Part shown: positions 7,868 to 8,640 of the stretch, piece after piece
How positions within the stretch are numbered: position 1 is the stretch's first letter
How the letters are laid out: the number at the start of each line of letters is the position of its first letter
Source of the DNA: Candidatus Saccharimonadia bacterium
GTDB lineage: Bacteria; Patescibacteriota; Saccharimonadia; Saccharimonadales; SZUA-47
Assembly (NCBI GenBank): GCA_938050265.1
Contig: CALLJT010000093.1
Coordinates: 1-8,640 of the forward strand
Direction of reading: 5' to 3'
DNA length: 8,640 nucleotides
Translations under genes and position numbers: made by a program
The notes under the pieces: model-generated
What the model was told of the DNA's origin: nothing
What the model saw: the letters and a program-made list of their open reading frames with translations, nothing else
Databases searched by the model: none

Positions 7868-8640
7868 TCAATACGACCGACACAGCTCTATGCAGTACTG
7901 GGCGGCAAGCGCTTCGTGTTCGGCAAGTGTACGAGAAAAATGCGTCGTGCCGTCGTCGCCAGACACAAAGAACAGATAGTCAGTTGTCGCGGGGCTCACA
8001 AGCGCTTGGATTGATGCTTCGCTCACGTTATTGATTGGGCCTGGGGGTAGACCCGGATAGAGGCGCGTGTTATACAGCGTGTCCACGTCTACAGCTGGCT
8101 CAAGACCCGCAAGCAGCGCGCCATAAAGCGATGTAGGGTCACTGCCGAGTGAAATGTTTTCTCTCAAACGTTTGAGGAACACCTGAGATACCTTCGACCG
8201 ATCATCAGCATTGGCTACTTCGCGTTCAACGATCGAACCGAGAATAACAGCCTCATGCACGCCGAGCCCATGCTGAGACTGTAATGACGAAACGACGTCA
8301 GGCGTAAACACCGCAGCAGTTTCATCAAGCGCAAGTTCAATAAGCTCGCTCACGGTCGTCGAAGGACTAATGTTATACGTGTCTGGGTAAATATAGCCTT
8401 CGAGGTTAGCTGCCGGTGGCTTATTCAGCAAAGCCGGGTGACCGCTATAGTTGGCTGGGTTCAGTGCGGCCTGTACGTCAGAAGCACTAAAACCACTGGA
8501 CACCAGTGCGGCTTCGACCTGATCTAGCCGCTGACCAGGCAGTATGGTGACCGCTCGGAACGAGTTTTCTCCTGCAGCAAGCAATGCGACAATCTCTGCG
8601 ACGTCCATAGACGGCGACAGCTCATAGTCCCCAGCTAAAA
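7868..8640 (-). CDS. mltG: Endolytic transglycosylase MltG (YceG-like), partial, start beyond right edge
   Basis: MltG cuts nascent glycan strands at the outer face of the membrane and is thought to end strand elongation. The visible 256 residues carry the family motifs. First comes LAGDYELSPS (1-10), the LysM-like entry segment. Then come LEGYIYPDTY (79-88), SIVERE (135-140) with catalytic E138, FLKRLRENISLGSDPTSLYG (154-173), NTRLYPGLPPGPI (190-202) and HFSRTLAEH (233-241). The ATG at 8608 is internal, because conserved residues continue in frame to the edge. The N-terminal membrane anchor and about 80-100 residues are missing from view. E138 matches the active-site Glu of the family, so the enzyme should be active. 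The LysM-CHAP hydrolase lies just downstream, which fits a shared role in wall remodelling. The start and any promoter lie outside the window. Confidence 0.95.
   Translation of the reverse strand, partial: LAGDYELSPSMDVAEIVALLAAGENSFRAVTILPGQRLDQVEAALVSSGFSASDVQAALNPANYSGHPALLNKPPAANLEGYIYPDTYNISPSTTVSELIELALDETAAVFTPDVVSSLQSQHGLGVHEAVILGSIVEREVANADDRSKVSQVFLKRLRENISLGSDPTSLYGALLAGLEPAVDVDTLYNTRLYPGLPPGPINNVSEASIQALVSPATTDYLFFVSGDDGTTHFSRTLAEHEALAAQYCIELCRSY

Noticed and set aside
7868..8608. MltG as a complete gene starting at 8608
   Set aside because: Conserved family residues (LAGDYELSPS) continue in frame upstream to the window edge, so that Met is internal.

Overview
The window is about 8.6 kb of dense bacterial chromosome with short intergenic gaps and standard stop usage: TGA, TAA and TAG all end genes here. 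Its content is Obg, RNase J, an MltG-type lytic transglycosylase, a membrane-anchored LysM-CHAP amidase, small single-domain hydrolases and an ABC exporter half. Together with roughly even base composition and compact genes, this fits a Candidate Phyla Radiation (Patescibacteria) genome, most likely Saccharibacteria (TM7). That assignment is an inference from gene style; no rRNA or other phylogenetic marker was tested. I see no mobile element, CRISPR array, tRNA or rRNA.

Layout. Left block (1-1917, minus strand): obg followed 10 bp later by the N-terminal membrane domain of an ABC exporter that runs off the left edge. Centre (2047-5242, plus strand): an unrecognised P-loop protein with a guanylate-kinase-like look, then RNase J. 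Each has a near-consensus sigma70-type promoter upstream, and the two promoters share 24 of 29 bases. Right block (5220-8640, minus strand, transcribed right to left): the C-terminal part of mltG (entering from the right edge), a LysM-CHAP peptidoglycan hydrolase with its own strong promoter, an SGNH/GDSL hydrolase, a possible 21-codon ORF overlapping both neighbours by 4 bp, and a HAD-family hydrolase. The HAD gene converges on RNase J and overlaps its end by 23 bp.

How the genes may work together. Obg (ribosome and GTP homeostasis) and RNase J (RNA decay and maturation) are housekeeping functions. MltG and the LysM-CHAP protein point to a peptidoglycan remodelling neighbourhood at the membrane. 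The GDSL and HAD hydrolases are linked to each other by tight spacing and probable translational coupling, but their substrates cannot be read from sequence.

The less ordinary signals are in gene starts and regulation. obg and the GDSL gene each have a TATACT box exactly 9 nt before ATG and no good Shine-Dalgarno site, suggesting near-leaderless mRNAs. The LysM-CHAP gene has a strong promoter and a perfect AAGGAG, but no ATG, GTG or TTG at the right distance. The P-loop gene's first ATG lies inside its own -10 box. I found no clearly new multi-gene system; the P-loop protein and the 21-codon ORF are the best candidates for undescribed parts.
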